Shown here: in pieces, positions 35,586-45,058 of the stretch
Layout of the letters: each line of letters begins with the position of its first letter
Numbering within the stretch: the first letter of the stretch is position 1
NCBI GenBank assembly: GCA_001580565.1
Contig: LRBF01000218.1
Span: forward strand, 44,461 to 108,460
DNA: 64,000 bases
Direction: 5' to 3'
Origin: Caballeronia megalochromosomata
Lineage (GTDB): Bacteria; Pseudomonadota; Gammaproteobacteria; Burkholderiales; Burkholderiaceae
Translations under genes and position numbers: made by a program
Notes under the pieces: model-generated
What the model saw: only the letters and a program-made list of their open reading frames with translations
Told to the model about the DNA's origin: nothing
Database searches by the model: none

Positions 35586-35683
35586 CGACCGTGCCTTTCC
35601 CCAAGGCGCGCCCAAGCGCATTGCGGTAGCTGTCACGCTGTCACTGAACCGACTCACACCAAAAAACGGGAGACGAGACAAGC

Positions 35684-36574
35684 ATGAGCGAAGCACCCCA
35701 CGGAGCCCCGATCAAGACACCCGGCCAACTCATCGCCGCGGTCATCGCGGGATTCGGCATCCCGGTCGCCATCATCATTCTGCTCGCGGTGTACGTGAAC
35801 AACTCGACGCGCGTCGGCGCGGGCACCGACATCGAGCAATCGGTGAAGGAACGCATCGCGCCCGCCGCGCAGGTCGATATCCGCGACGCCAACGCGCCGC
35901 GCGTCTACAAGACCGGCGAGGAAGTGTTCAAGGCCGTGTGCTCGGCCTGTCACGCAGCGGGCACGGCAGGCGCGCCCAAGTTCGGCGATGCGAGCGCGTG
36001 GGCGCCGCGCATCGGCGAAGGCTACGACACGCTCCTGCATAACGCGCTCAACGGCAAGGGCGCAATGCCCGCGCGCGGCGGCACCAGTCCGGACGATTAC
36101 AGCGACTTCGAAATCGCGCGCGCGGTCGTCTACATGGCGAACGGCAGCGGCGGCAAGCTGGCGGAACCGGCGCAACCCGCGTCGGGCGCGGCGGCAGCAG
36201 CAGGCGCTTCCGGTGCCGCCGCTCCAGCCGCCGCAAGCTCGAATGAAAACGCGCAAGCGGCAGCAGCCGTGGCCGCGCTGGCATCCGTTCCGCAGGCCGC
36301 GGCGCCGGCAGCCGGCGCCCAAAGCGCCGATGCCGCCCAGGCCGGCAAGGCGCTCTACGAGCAAGTCTGCCAGGCCTGTCACGCGGCCGGCGTGCTCAAC
36401 GCGCCGAAGTTCGGCGACAAGGAAGCATGGGCGCCGCGTCTGAAGGACTCCATGGACACCGTCTATAACTACGCATTGCACGGGAAGGGCGCGATGCCGC
36501 CGAAGGGCGGATCAAACGCACCGGATGCGGATGTGAAAGCGGCCGTCGATTACATGGTGAACGCGGCGAAATAA
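35684..36574 (+). CDS. Membrane-anchored diheme cytochrome c (cytochrome c5-like)
   Basis: A 296-aa protein with an N-terminal membrane helix (about residues 17-38) that anchors two periplasmic cytochrome c domains. Heme-binding motifs are CSACH (86-90) and CQACH (229-233). Each domain repeats the same pattern: CHAAGxxxAPKFGD then GKGAMPxxGG, with the Met as likely sixth ligand. This is an internal domain duplication. The two domains are joined by an Ala/Pro linker of about 60 residues (163-222). It probably carries electrons near the aerobic respiratory chain; its partners are not encoded nearby. Confidence 0.92.
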   Translation: MSEAPHGAPIKTPGQLIAAVIAGFGIPVAIIILLAVYVNNSTRVGAGTDIEQSVKERIAPAAQVDIRDANAPRVYKTGEEVFKAVCSACHAAGTAGAPKFGDASAWAPRIGEGYDTLLHNALNGKGAMPARGGTSPDDYSDFEIARAVVYMANGSGGKLAEPAQPASGAAAAAGASGAAAPAAASSNENAQAAAAVAALASVPQAAAPAAGAQSADAAQAGKALYEQVCQACHAAGVLNAPKFGDKEAWAPRLKDSMDTVYNYALHGKGAMPPKGGSNAPDADVKAAVDYMVNAAK

Positions 36575-36590
36575 CGTTTCCGGCCGCAAC

Positions 36591-36624
36591 AAAAAACCCT
36601 GCGTTTCGCGGCGCAGGGTTTTTT
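36591..36624. terminator. Bidirectional terminator between the cytochrome c and helicase genes
   Basis: Stem CCCTGCG / CGCAGGG extended by A6 on the left and T6 on the right, so it reads as an intrinsic terminator in both directions. It lies 17 bp after the cytochrome stop and 23 bp beyond the helicase stop. Confidence 0.92.
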
Positions 36625-36646
36625 CATTTGAAGCACGAGAAAACCA

Positions 36647-38734
36647 TCAAGTCTTCTGCAGCATCGCCTTGAGCATCGCCATGCGATCCTTCGGCGACAG
36701 CGGTTTCTCCTCGGCCGTCGGCGGCGGCGCATCGTCGAGCAGCATCTCGGGGATGAAGCGCGACGGCTCGCACACCACCGTCTCCCGCGCGCGCTTGCGC
36801 TTCTTGCACCAGTTCAGATGCAGACTGCGCTGCGCCCGCGTGATCGCGACATACATCAGCCGCCGCTCTTCCTCGATGCGCGAATCGTCGACGGGCGCGT
36901 CATCGTCCGAGGCGCCGCGATGCGGCATGATGCCTTCCTCCACGCCCACCAGAAACACGTGCGGATACTCCAGTCCCTTCGACGCATGCACCGTCGACAG
37001 CCGCACCGCGTCCGGATCTTCTTCCTTGCCTTCGAGCATCGACATCAGCGCGACGGTCTGGATCAGGCTGAGCAGATTCTTGCCTTCATCGGCGAAACCG
37101 TCGGCGGTGTCGTAGCCGGTCTGCTCGGTTCCCGGCGCGGCTTCCGGCTTCGTGCCCTTGCGCTTCAACCATTCGAGAAACTCCAGCACGTTCTGCCACT
37201 TCGACTGCGCCTGCCGCTCGTCGTACGCATCGTAGAGATACGACTCGTAGTGGATGGCTTCCATCATGTCGTCGAGCACTTCGGTCGCGGGGTCGCGCGC
37301 CGCGCGGTCCGACAGGCGGCGAATCCACTCGCAGAACGTGCGCAGCGGCTCGACCTGCCGCGCTGACAGCCGCGCCTCGATGCCGCCCATGAACACCGCT
37401 TCGAACAGCGACACCTTCGCCGCGCCCGCGAACGCGCCGAGCGCTTCGAGCGTCGTATTGCCGACGCCCCGTCGCGGCGTCGTGATGGCGCGGATGAAGG
37501 CGGGATCGTCGTCGGGATTCGCGATCAGACGCAGATACGCGATGAGGTCCTTGATCTCGGCCTTGTCGAAGAACGACTGGCCGCCTGACAGCACATAAGG
37601 AATACGCTCGCGCCGCAACACCTGCTCGAAGATGCGCGCCTGAAAGTTGCCGCGATAGAGAATCGCGTAATCGCGAAACTGGGTGCGCCGCTCGAACTTG
37701 TGCGCCGAGAGGCGAAACACGACCGATTCCGCTTCATGTTCTTCGTCGTTGCAGCCGGTGACGGTGATCGTGTCGCCCATGCCGTGCTCGGACCACAGCT
37801 TCTTCTCGAACAGCTTCGGATTGTTCGCGATGACGTTGTTCGCCGCCGTCAGAATGCGCACCGTCGAGCGATAGTTCTGCTCCAGCTTGACGACATGCAG
37901 CCTCGGGAAATCCTTGCCGAGTTGCGCGAGGTTTTCGAGCGTCGCGCCGCGCCAGCCGTAGATGGCCTGATCGTCGTCGCCGACAGCCGTGAACGCCGCG
38001 CGCGGGCCGGCGAGCTGCTTGAGCAACTCGTACTGACAGGCGTTGGTGTCCTGATACTCGTCGATCAGCAGGTAGCGCAGACGGTTCTGCCACTTGTCGC
38101 GCACCTGCTCGTTCTCGGCAAAAAGCTGCGCGGGACGCAGGATCAGATCGTCGAAATCGAGCGCCTGATAGGCGTGCAGCGTCGCCGCATAGCTGCGATA
38201 GACGATCGCCGCCTGATGTTCGTCCTCGTTATTTGCGAGCACGGAAGCCTGATCCGGCGACACCATTGCGTTCTTCCACAGCGAGATGATCGACTGGATC
38301 TTGCGGATCAAACCCTTGTCGGTCGTGCCGAGCTGTTCCTGCACCATGCCGAAGCAGTCGTCGGAATCCATGATCGAGAACTGCGGCTTCAGTCCGACGT
38401 GCTCCGCTTCCTGCCGCATGATCTGCACGCCGAGCGAGTGGAAGGTGCAGATCGTCAACTGATTGACGGGAATCTTGCGGCCTTCCTTGCCGGGCGTCGT
38501 GAGCGTCTTGCCTTCGAGCAGCTTCGCGGTGCGCTCGCGCATTTCGAGCGCGGCCTTGTTCGTAAAGGTGAGCGCGGCGATGTGCTTCGGCTCGAAGCCG
38601 CGTCCTTCGATCAGATGCGCGATCTTCTGCGTGATCACGCGCGTCTTGCCGCTGCCCGCACCGGCGAGTACGAGACAGGGACCATCGAGATAGCGCACGG
38701 CTTCGCTTTGCGCGGCGTTCAGACCTGCGGACAT
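36647..38734 (-). CDS. rep: ATP-dependent 3'-5' DNA helicase of the Rep/UvrD family
   Basis: A 695-aa SF1A helicase. Walker A AGAGSGKT is at residues 24-31; other motifs are IAALTFTNKAALEMRER (Ia), DEYQDTN with GDDDQAIYGWRGA (II-III), NYRSTVRIL (IV), VRLSTVHASKGLEYPHVFLVG (V) and EERRLMYVAITRAQ (VI). The N terminus (MSAGLNAAQSEAVRYLDGPCLVLAGAGSGKT) and the length fit Rep better than UvrD, which in E. coli is 720 aa. Start ATG 38732-38734; the frame continues upstream but without family features. It is divergent from the following oxidoreductase gene. Confidence 0.9.
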   Translation of the reverse strand: MSAGLNAAQSEAVRYLDGPCLVLAGAGSGKTRVITQKIAHLIEGRGFEPKHIAALTFTNKAALEMRERTAKLLEGKTLTTPGKEGRKIPVNQLTICTFHSLGVQIMRQEAEHVGLKPQFSIMDSDDCFGMVQEQLGTTDKGLIRKIQSIISLWKNAMVSPDQASVLANNEDEHQAAIVYRSYAATLHAYQALDFDDLILRPAQLFAENEQVRDKWQNRLRYLLIDEYQDTNACQYELLKQLAGPRAAFTAVGDDDQAIYGWRGATLENLAQLGKDFPRLHVVKLEQNYRSTVRILTAANNVIANNPKLFEKKLWSEHGMGDTITVTGCNDEEHEAESVVFRLSAHKFERRTQFRDYAILYRGNFQARIFEQVLRRERIPYVLSGGQSFFDKAEIKDLIAYLRLIANPDDDPAFIRAITTPRRGVGNTTLEALGAFAGAAKVSLFEAVFMGGIEARLSARQVEPLRTFCEWIRRLSDRAARDPATEVLDDMMEAIHYESYLYDAYDERQAQSKWQNVLEFLEWLKRKGTKPEAAPGTEQTGYDTADGFADEGKNLLSLIQTVALMSMLEGKEEDPDAVRLSTVHASKGLEYPHVFLVGVEEGIMPHRGASDDDAPVDDSRIEEERRLMYVAITRAQRSLHLNWCKKRKRARETVVCEPSRFIPEMLLDDAPPPTAEEKPLSPKDRMAMLKAMLQKT

Positions 38735-38879
38735 CGTATTGGGCTTTTGGAGTTCGGGCGCGCTTCGCTGTTGCCTGCGCGCGGAGGAGAGCGCGATGTT
38801 AACACGATAGCGTCGGCGCGGTTCCGGCCCTCGTTCGTGCCACAATATCCGATCGAATTCACGACAGGACGATGCCCGC

Positions 38880-39926
38880 ATGAGCACAGCACTGAAAGTC
38901 GGCGTAATGGGTTACGGCCTCGCCGGCGCGACGTTTCACGCGCCCGTCATCGAGCACTGCGGCCGGGCGGAAGTCACGGCCATCGCGACGAGCCAGGCCG
39001 AGCGCGCCGAGGCCGATTATCCGAACGCGCAGATTGTCCCGGACTTCGACGCGCTGCTCGCCATCGACGGGCTCGAATGCGTCGTCGTCGCGACGCCGAA
39101 CGACACACACTTCGATCTCGCGCATCGCGCGCTGTCGGCGGGCAAGCACGTGGTCGTCGACAAGCCGGTGACGCTCTCGGCGCGCGACGCCCGCACGCTC
39201 GCCGATCTTGCGCAGCAAAAAGGTCTCGTGTTCGCGCCGTTCCATAACCGCCGCTGGGACGGCGATTTCATGACCGTGCGCGCACTCATCGAAAGCGGGC
39301 GACTCGGGCGCATCACGCACTACGAATCGCATTTCGACCGTTTCCGCCCGAAAGTGCCGCAGCGCTGGCGCGAGGAAGCGGAGCGCGGCGGCGGCCTCCT
39401 GTTCGATCTGGGGCCACATCTGATCGATCAGGCGCTGACGCTCTTCGGCGCGCCGCAGACGGTGACGGCGTTCGTGAAGGCGCATCGCGATCACGCGCAC
39501 GCGCCGGATTACGTGCATCTCGTGCTCGGTTACGACGACAAGGAAGTGATCCTGCACGCGAGCGCGCTCGCGGCGCTGGAGCCGCCGCGTTTCGCGATTC
39601 ACGGCACGCGCGGCAGCTATGTGAAGAACGGGCTCGATACGCAGGAAGATCAGTTGCGTTCCGGCATGCGACCGGGCAATCCGGAGTTCGCGAGGAATCC
39701 GCCCGGCGTGCTGCGCGAAGTCGATGGCGATCTCGATCTACGTCATGAATTCGCCACGAAGGATGGCGCGTATATCGAGTTCTATCGCGCGCTGGCGGCG
39801 TCGATTCAGGACGGCAAGCCGTTCCCGGTTGCGGCGCAGGACGCGGTCGATACGATGACGATCATCGAACTGGCGATTCAGAGCGAGAAGGAAGGGCGGC
39901 GGGTGGCGTTCCGGCAGATCGGCTGA
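38880..39926 (+). CDS. Gfo/Idh/MocA-family NAD(P)-dependent oxidoreductase
   Basis: A 348-aa dehydrogenase with the Rossmann fingerprint KVGVMGYGLAGATFHAPVI (residues 6-24) and the conserved lysine motif DKPVTLSARDA, where many members have EKP. The C-terminal domain carries RGGGLLFDLGPHLIDQAL with the likely catalytic His. Members act on sugars, inositols or related polyols; the substrate here is not predictable. It begins 146 bp from the divergent helicase gene and precedes the glycine riboswitch. Confidence 0.9.
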   Translation: MSTALKVGVMGYGLAGATFHAPVIEHCGRAEVTAIATSQAERAEADYPNAQIVPDFDALLAIDGLECVVVATPNDTHFDLAHRALSAGKHVVVDKPVTLSARDARTLADLAQQKGLVFAPFHNRRWDGDFMTVRALIESGRLGRITHYESHFDRFRPKVPQRWREEAERGGGLLFDLGPHLIDQALTLFGAPQTVTAFVKAHRDHAHAPDYVHLVLGYDDKEVILHASALAALEPPRFAIHGTRGSYVKNGLDTQEDQLRSGMRPGNPEFARNPPGVLREVDGDLDLRHEFATKDGAYIEFYRALAASIQDGKPFPVAAQDAVDTMTIIELAIQSEKEGRRVAFRQIG

Positions 39927-39976
39927 ACGCGGTTCAGCGGGCACGTACGCCGTCCATCGGACGCGCCCGAATCCGT

Positions 39977-40005
39977 TTGACAACCCCAATTCGGTCGCGT
40001 AAATT
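39977..40005 (+). promoter_or_regulatory. Sigma70-type promoter of the gcv operon
   Basis: TTGACA (39977-39982, perfect) and TAAATT (40000-40005, 4 of 6) are 17 bp apart. Transcription would begin near 40012, immediately before the glycine riboswitch. Confidence 0.75.
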
Positions 40006-40017
40006 CTGCCGCACGCG

Positions 40018-40252
40018 TCGGGAGAGCGCGTGGTTTTCGTCATGCATCGAAAACCGCGCCGCCGAAGGGGCACACCCGCAAACTCTCAGGCAAAAGGACC
40101 GACGGCGTCGAGGAAAGTCATTCCTCGCACTCTGGAGAGCGGCAGCGGCTTCATCATCGAGCCAGTTGCCCACCGAAGGGGCGCGCGTTGAACCGCGGCA
40201 CGACCGTGCACGGTTCGCGCAATCTCTCAGGTACCGAGGACAGAGGGGTCAC
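40018..40252 (+). ncRNA. Tandem glycine riboswitch (two gcvT-motif aptamers)
   Basis: Two copies of the glycine aptamer consensus occur in series. Aptamer 1 shows GGGAGAGC, CCGAAGGGGCA and CTCTCAGGCAAAAGGACCG; aptamer 2 repeats GGAGAGCGGC, CACCGAAGGGGCGC and CTCTCAGGTACCGAGGACAGA, joined by a short linker ending CACTCTGGAGAG. It lies 118 bp before gcvT, the expected target. Glycine binding normally turns such operons on. Confidence 0.95.
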
Positions 40253-40304
40253 GCATCGCACCGCTACGCGGCATGAGCCTTGCGCGCTGCTTCCGGCAGC
40301 ACGA

Positions 40305-40348
40305 AAGGCGCTAGCCCCAGGCGAAATGTGCGCTGCGTGGCCTTTTTT
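40305..40348 (+). terminator. Possible riboswitch-controlled terminator before gcvT
   Basis: GAAAGGC and GCCTTTTTT flank a region with an inner GCGC...GCGC pairing, ending in six T (40343-40348) about 20 bases before the gcvT ATG. This is consistent with a transcriptional expression platform, but the fold is not perfect. Confidence 0.5.
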
Positions 40349-40369
40349 GTTTCGCGAACCGAGGCCCCG

Positions 40370-41494
40370 ATGACCGACCTTCAACACACGCCCCTGCACG
40401 CCGCCCACCTCGCGCTCAACGCGCGCATGGTCGATTTCGGCGGCTGGGACATGCCCGTCAACTACGGTTCGCAGATCGACGAGCATCGCGCCGTGCGCAC
40501 CGACGCCGGCATGTTCGACGTGTCGCACATGCGCGTCGTCGATTTCGAGGGCGAAGCCGTCCGCAATTTCTTCAAGTACGCGATCGCCAATAACGTCGAC
40601 AAGCTCGCGACGCCGGGCAAGGCGCTCTACTCGTGCCTACTCGATGGCAACGGCGGCGTGATCGACGACCTGATCGTCTACTACTTTTCCGAGACGCGTT
40701 TTCGCGTGGTCGTGAACGCGGGGACGGCGGAGAAGGACATCGCCTGGTTCGGGCAGTTGAACGCCCAGGGCGAATTCAATCTTTCCATCACGCCGCGTCG
40801 CGATCTCGCGATCATCGCCGTTCAGGGTCCGAACGCGCGCGAAAAGGCGTGGCAAGTGCTGCCGGATACCCGCGCGCAAACTCAGGACATCAAGCCGTTC
40901 AACGCGGTCGTTTTCCCGTCGACGCAATACGGCGAGTTGATGCTCGCGCGCACCGGCTATACCGGCGAGGACGGTTTCGAGATCGTCGTCCCGGCGACGC
41001 ACGTCGAGGCGCTGTGGAATGCGCTGGCCGCCGCCGGCGTGAAGCCCGCCGGACTCGGCGCGCGCGACACGCTGCGCCTCGAAGCCGGCATGAATCTGTA
41101 CGGTCAGGACATGGACGAAAAGGTCTCGCCGCTCGACGCCGGCCTCGCCTGGACCGTCGATCTGAAAACGGAGCGCGATTTCGTCGGCCGCAGCGCGCTC
41201 GTTGCGCAGGGTTCGAAGGCGAACTTCGTCGGGCTCGTGCTGATCAAGGAAAACGGCAAGGCGGGCGGCGTGCTGCGCGCGCATCAGAAGGTCGTCACGC
41301 AACACGGCGATGGCGAGATCACGAGCGGCACCTTTTCGCCGTCGATGCAGGAGTCGATCGCGTTCGCGCGCGTGCCGACGGCTGTTGCCGTCGGGGACAC
41401 GGTGCAGGTCGTCATCCGCGACAAGCAACTGCCCGCGCGCGTGGTAAAACTTCCGTTCGTGCGCAACGGCCGAGTTTTGGTCGAGCTTTCATAA
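40370..41494 (+). CDS. gcvT: Glycine cleavage system T protein (aminomethyltransferase)
   Basis: GcvT moves the methylene group from lipoyl-bound aminomethyl to tetrahydrofolate, releasing ammonia. The 374-aa product begins with LQHTPLHAAHLALNARMVDFGGWDMPVNYGSQIDEHRAVR and includes MFDVSHM, the folate-binding segment RTGYTGEDGFEI (with the catalytic Asp in the preceding conserved block) and DTLRLEAGMNLYGQDMDEKVSPLDAGLAWTVDL. The ATG at 40370 is the family start; 30 upstream codons overlap the riboswitch region and are rejected. First gene of gcvTHP, under the glycine riboswitch. Confidence 0.97.
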   Translation: MTDLQHTPLHAAHLALNARMVDFGGWDMPVNYGSQIDEHRAVRTDAGMFDVSHMRVVDFEGEAVRNFFKYAIANNVDKLATPGKALYSCLLDGNGGVIDDLIVYYFSETRFRVVVNAGTAEKDIAWFGQLNAQGEFNLSITPRRDLAIIAVQGPNAREKAWQVLPDTRAQTQDIKPFNAVVFPSTQYGELMLARTGYTGEDGFEIVVPATHVEALWNALAAAGVKPAGLGARDTLRLEAGMNLYGQDMDEKVSPLDAGLAWTVDLKTERDFVGRSALVAQGSKANFVGLVLIKENGKAGGVLRAHQKVVTQHGDGEITSGTFSPSMQESIAFARVPTAVAVGDTVQVVIRDKQLPARVVKLPFVRNGRVLVELS

Positions 41495-41556
41495 CGCCGT
41501 CGCGCCCGTTCCCTCCGATCAAGAACCTCACGAAAGCATCAAGCAAGGAGCATCCA

Positions 41557-41937
41557 ATGAGCATCCCGGCCGATCTGAAATACACCGAATCGCACGAATG
41601 GGTCCGCACCGAATCCGATGGCACGCTGACCATCGGCATCACCGATCACGCACAGGAAGCGCTCGGTGACATCGTGTTCGTCGAGCTGCCCGCAGCGGGC
41701 AAGACCGTCGCGGCGGGCGATGCGATCGCCGTCATCGAATCGGTGAAGGCCGCATCGGATATTTACGCGCCGGTATCGGGCGAGATCGTCGAATCGAACG
41801 ACGCGCTGACCTCGGCGCCCGATCAGGTGAACGGCGCGCCGTACGAAAGCTGGCTCTTCAAGATCAAGCCGGCGGGCGACGCTGGTCTGGACAAGCTGCT
41901 CGACGCCGAAGGCTACGGCAAGTCGATCGGCGAATAA
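41557..41937 (+). CDS. gcvH: Glycine cleavage system H protein (lipoyl carrier)
   Basis: GcvH is the lipoylated shuttle between P, T and L proteins. The 126-aa product has the family N terminus (PADLKYTESHEWVR) and the lipoylation site Lys64 in IESVKAASDIYAPVSG. An AAGGAG ribosome-binding site lies 6 bases before the ATG. It sits 62 bp after gcvT and 55 bp before gcvP, so the three genes form one operon. Confidence 0.97.
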   Translation: MSIPADLKYTESHEWVRTESDGTLTIGITDHAQEALGDIVFVELPAAGKTVAAGDAIAVIESVKAASDIYAPVSGEIVESNDALTSAPDQVNGAPYESWLFKIKPAGDAGLDKLLDAEGYGKSIGE

Positions 41938-41992
41938 CTCATCTCAACGACGATGGCGGCTCGAAAAATCGGGCCGCGTCGCAGGAATTCAC

Positions 41993-44923
41993 ATGAAGCT
42001 CGAACACCCGGATCGCCTGATGAACCGCACCTCCCTGTCACTCGCCGCGCTCGAATGCCACGACGCATTCGCCGAGCGGCACATCGGCCCCGATGACGCG
42101 GACCAGCGCGCCATGCTCGACGCGCTCGGTTTCGCGTCGCGCGCGGCCTTCATCGATGCGGTGATTCCTGAATCGATCCGCCGCAAGGAAACGCTGCCGC
42201 TCGGCGCGTTCACGCAGCCGAAGAGCGAGGCGGAAGCGCTCGCGTCACTGCGCAAGCTGGCGGACGAGAATCTGGTGTTTCGGACTTACATCGGCCAGGG
42301 TTACTACGGCACGCACACGCCGGCGGTGATCCTGCGCAACGTGCTCGAAAATCCGGCGTGGTACACGGCGTACACGCCGTATCAGCCGGAAATTTCGCAA
42401 GGACGCCTTGAAGCGCTGCTGAACTTCCAGCAGATGATCATGGACCTGACCGGTCTCGCGATGGCGAACGCCTCGCTGCTCGACGAAGCCACCGCCGCCG
42501 CCGAAGCGATGACCCTGCTGCAACGCGTCGGCAAGCCGAAATCGAACGTGTTCTACGTCGCCGACGACGTGCTGCCGCAGACCATCGAAGTGGTGCGGAC
42601 GCGCGCGAAGCCCGCTGGCATCGAAGTGAAAGTCGGCCCTGCCGCCGATGCCGCGAGCGCGAACGCGTTCGGCGTGCTGCTGCAATATCCTGGCGCGAAC
42701 GGCGATGTGCGCGACTATCGCGCGCTCGCCGAAGCGATTCACGCAGCCGGCGGCCATGTCGTCGCGGCGGCGGATCTGCTGGCGCTCACGCTCATCACGC
42801 CGCCCGGCGAATGGGGCGCGGATGTCGCGATCGGCAATACGCAGCGTTTCGGCGTGCCGGTCGGCTTCGGCGGCCCGCACGCGGCGTACATGGCCGTGCG
42901 CGATGAATTCAAGCGCCAGATGCCGGGGCGTCTCGTCGGCGTGACCGTCGACGCGCAGGGCAACTCCGCGCTGCGCCTCGCGCTGCAAACGCGCGAACAG
43001 CATATTCGCCGCGAAAAGGCGACGTCGAATGTCTGCACGGCGCAGGCGCTGCTCGCGATCATGGCAAGCATGTACGCCGTCTATCACGGCCCGCGCGGCC
43101 TGAAGACGATCGCGTTGCGCGTGAACCGCGTGGCGTCGATCTTCGCGGCTGGCGTGCAGAAGCTCGGCTATACGATCGCCAACGACACGTTCTTCGACAC
43201 GGTCACGATCGACAGCGGCGCGAACACGATCGCCCTGCATCAGGCTGCTTACGCCGCGCATGTCAATCTGCGCCACGTGAGCGCAACGCAAGTGGGCGTA
43301 TCGCTCGATGAAACCACCACGCGCGACGACCTGCTGAAGCTCTTCGCCCTGTTCGCGGAAGTCGCGGGCAAGACCGAAACGTTCGATATCGACGCGCTCG
43401 ATCAGGCCGCGTCCGATTCGCTGCCGGCCGAACTGCACCGCACGAGCGAATACCTGACGCATCCGGTCTTCAATCGCCATCATTCCGAACACGAAATGCT
43501 GCGCTATCTGCGCAGCCTCGCCGACAAGGACCTCGCGCTCGACCGCACGATGATCCCGCTCGGCTCCTGCACGATGAAGCTCAACGCAACGTCCGAAATG
43601 CTGCCGGTGACGTGGCCCGAGTTCGCGCAGATTCACCCGTTCGCGCCCGCCGAGCAGACGGTCGGCTATCGCACGATGATCGATCAGCTCGAACAGATGC
43701 TCGTCGCGTGCACGGGTTACGCCGCCGTTTCGTTGCAGCCGAACGCCGGTTCGCAAGGCGAATACGCGGGCCTGCTCATCATCCACGCGTATCACGAATC
43801 GCGTGGCGAAGGGCATCGCAATGTGTGTCTGATTCCGGCGTCCGCGCACGGCACCAATCCGGCGTCGGCGCAGATGGCGGGCATGCAGGTCGTCGTCGTC
43901 GCGTGCGATGCGAACGGCAACGTCGATATCGACGATCTGAAGGTCAAGGCGGAGAAGCATTCCGCGAATCTCGCGGCGATCATGATCACGTATCCGTCGA
44001 CGCACGGCGTATTCGAGCGCAATGTCCGCGAGATCTGCGACATCGTCCATGCGCACGGCGGCCAGGTGTATGTCGACGGCGCGAACATGAACGCGATGGT
44101 CGGCCTGTGCGCGCCCGGCCAGTTCGGCGGCGACGTGTCGCACCTGAACCTGCACAAGACGTTCTGCATTCCGCACGGCGGCGGCGGACCGGGCGTCGGT
44201 CCGGTCGCGGTCGGCGCGCATCTGGCGAAGTTCCTGCCGAATCAGGCGTCGACCGGTTACAAACGCGATGACGCGGGCATCGGCGCGGTGTCGTCCGCGC
44301 CTTATGGCTCGGCCGCGATCCTGCCGATTTCGTGGATGTACATCGCGATGATGGGCGCGCAAGGACTCACCGCCGCCACGGAAAGCGCGATTCTCGCCGC
44401 GAACTATGTCGCGAAGCGTCTCGCGCCGCACTATCCGGTGCTGTACAGCGGTGCGGGCGGACTCGTCGCGCACGAATGCATTCTCGACGTGCGGCCGATC
44501 AAGGAATCGAGCGGCATCTCGGTGGAAGACGTCGCGAAGCGCCTGATCGACTACGGCTTCCACGCCCCGACGATGAGCTTCCCCGTGCCCGGCACGCTGA
44601 TGGTCGAGCCGACGGAATCGGAATCGAAGGAAGAACTCGACCGCTTCATCGACGCGATGATCGCGATCCGCGAGGAAATTCGCGCGGTGGAGGAAGGCCG
44701 CGCCGATCGCGAGGACAACGTGCTGAAGCATGCGCCGCACACGGCGGCGGTGGTCACTTCGGATGCCTGGGCGCACGCGTACACGCGCGAGGCGGCAGCG
44801 TATCCGGTGAAGTCGCTGGTGACGCGCAAGTATTGGTCGCCGGTCGGACGCGCGGACAATGCGTATGGCGATCGCAACCTGATGTGCTCGTGCGTGCCGG
44901 TGTCGGAGTACGCGGACGAGTAA
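41993..44923 (+). CDS. gcvP: Glycine dehydrogenase (decarboxylating), P protein
   Basis: GcvP decarboxylates glycine with pyridoxal phosphate and passes the aminomethyl group to GcvH. The 976-aa single-chain form has two related halves; the PLP lysine is Lys722 in SHLNLHKTFCIPHGGGGPG. Other conserved blocks are RHIGPDDADQRAML near the N terminus, YYGTHTPAVILRNVLENPAWYTAYTPYQPEISQGRLEALLNFQ and LGSCTMKLNATSEM. The ATG at 41993 is used; another ATG (MNRTSL) lies nine codons later. It is followed by an intrinsic terminator. Confidence 0.98.
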   Translation: MKLEHPDRLMNRTSLSLAALECHDAFAERHIGPDDADQRAMLDALGFASRAAFIDAVIPESIRRKETLPLGAFTQPKSEAEALASLRKLADENLVFRTYIGQGYYGTHTPAVILRNVLENPAWYTAYTPYQPEISQGRLEALLNFQQMIMDLTGLAMANASLLDEATAAAEAMTLLQRVGKPKSNVFYVADDVLPQTIEVVRTRAKPAGIEVKVGPAADAASANAFGVLLQYPGANGDVRDYRALAEAIHAAGGHVVAAADLLALTLITPPGEWGADVAIGNTQRFGVPVGFGGPHAAYMAVRDEFKRQMPGRLVGVTVDAQGNSALRLALQTREQHIRREKATSNVCTAQALLAIMASMYAVYHGPRGLKTIALRVNRVASIFAAGVQKLGYTIANDTFFDTVTIDSGANTIALHQAAYAAHVNLRHVSATQVGVSLDETTTRDDLLKLFALFAEVAGKTETFDIDALDQAASDSLPAELHRTSEYLTHPVFNRHHSEHEMLRYLRSLADKDLALDRTMIPLGSCTMKLNATSEMLPVTWPEFAQIHPFAPAEQTVGYRTMIDQLEQMLVACTGYAAVSLQPNAGSQGEYAGLLIIHAYHESRGEGHRNVCLIPASAHGTNPASAQMAGMQVVVVACDANGNVDIDDLKVKAEKHSANLAAIMITYPSTHGVFERNVREICDIVHAHGGQVYVDGANMNAMVGLCAPGQFGGDVSHLNLHKTFCIPHGGGGPGVGPVAVGAHLAKFLPNQASTGYKRDDAGIGAVSSAPYGSAAILPISWMYIAMMGAQGLTAATESAILAANYVAKRLAPHYPVLYSGAGGLVAHECILDVRPIKESSGISVEDVAKRLIDYGFHAPTMSFPVPGTLMVEPTESESKEELDRFIDAMIAIREEIRAVEEGRADREDNVLKHAPHTAAVVTSDAWAHAYTREAAAYPVKSLVTRKYWSPVGRADNAYGDRNLMCSCVPVSEYADE

Positions 44924-44960
44924 GGCATCGCGCAGAAAACCGAGAGAACCTGAGAGAACG

Positions 44961-44995
44961 CCGCCCGAAAGCGTAAAGCATTGTCGGGCGGTTTT
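44961..44995 (+). terminator. Intrinsic terminator of gcvTHP
   Basis: Stem CCGCCCGA / TCGGGCGG (8 bp), 15-base loop, then four T, 37 bp after the gcvP stop. Confidence 0.82.
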
Positions 44996-45058
44996 GCGGC
45001 ACGTTCCAGAACAGCTAACATCTCACCCCGGACCAAAAAGCCAAAACAGGGAGTAAAT

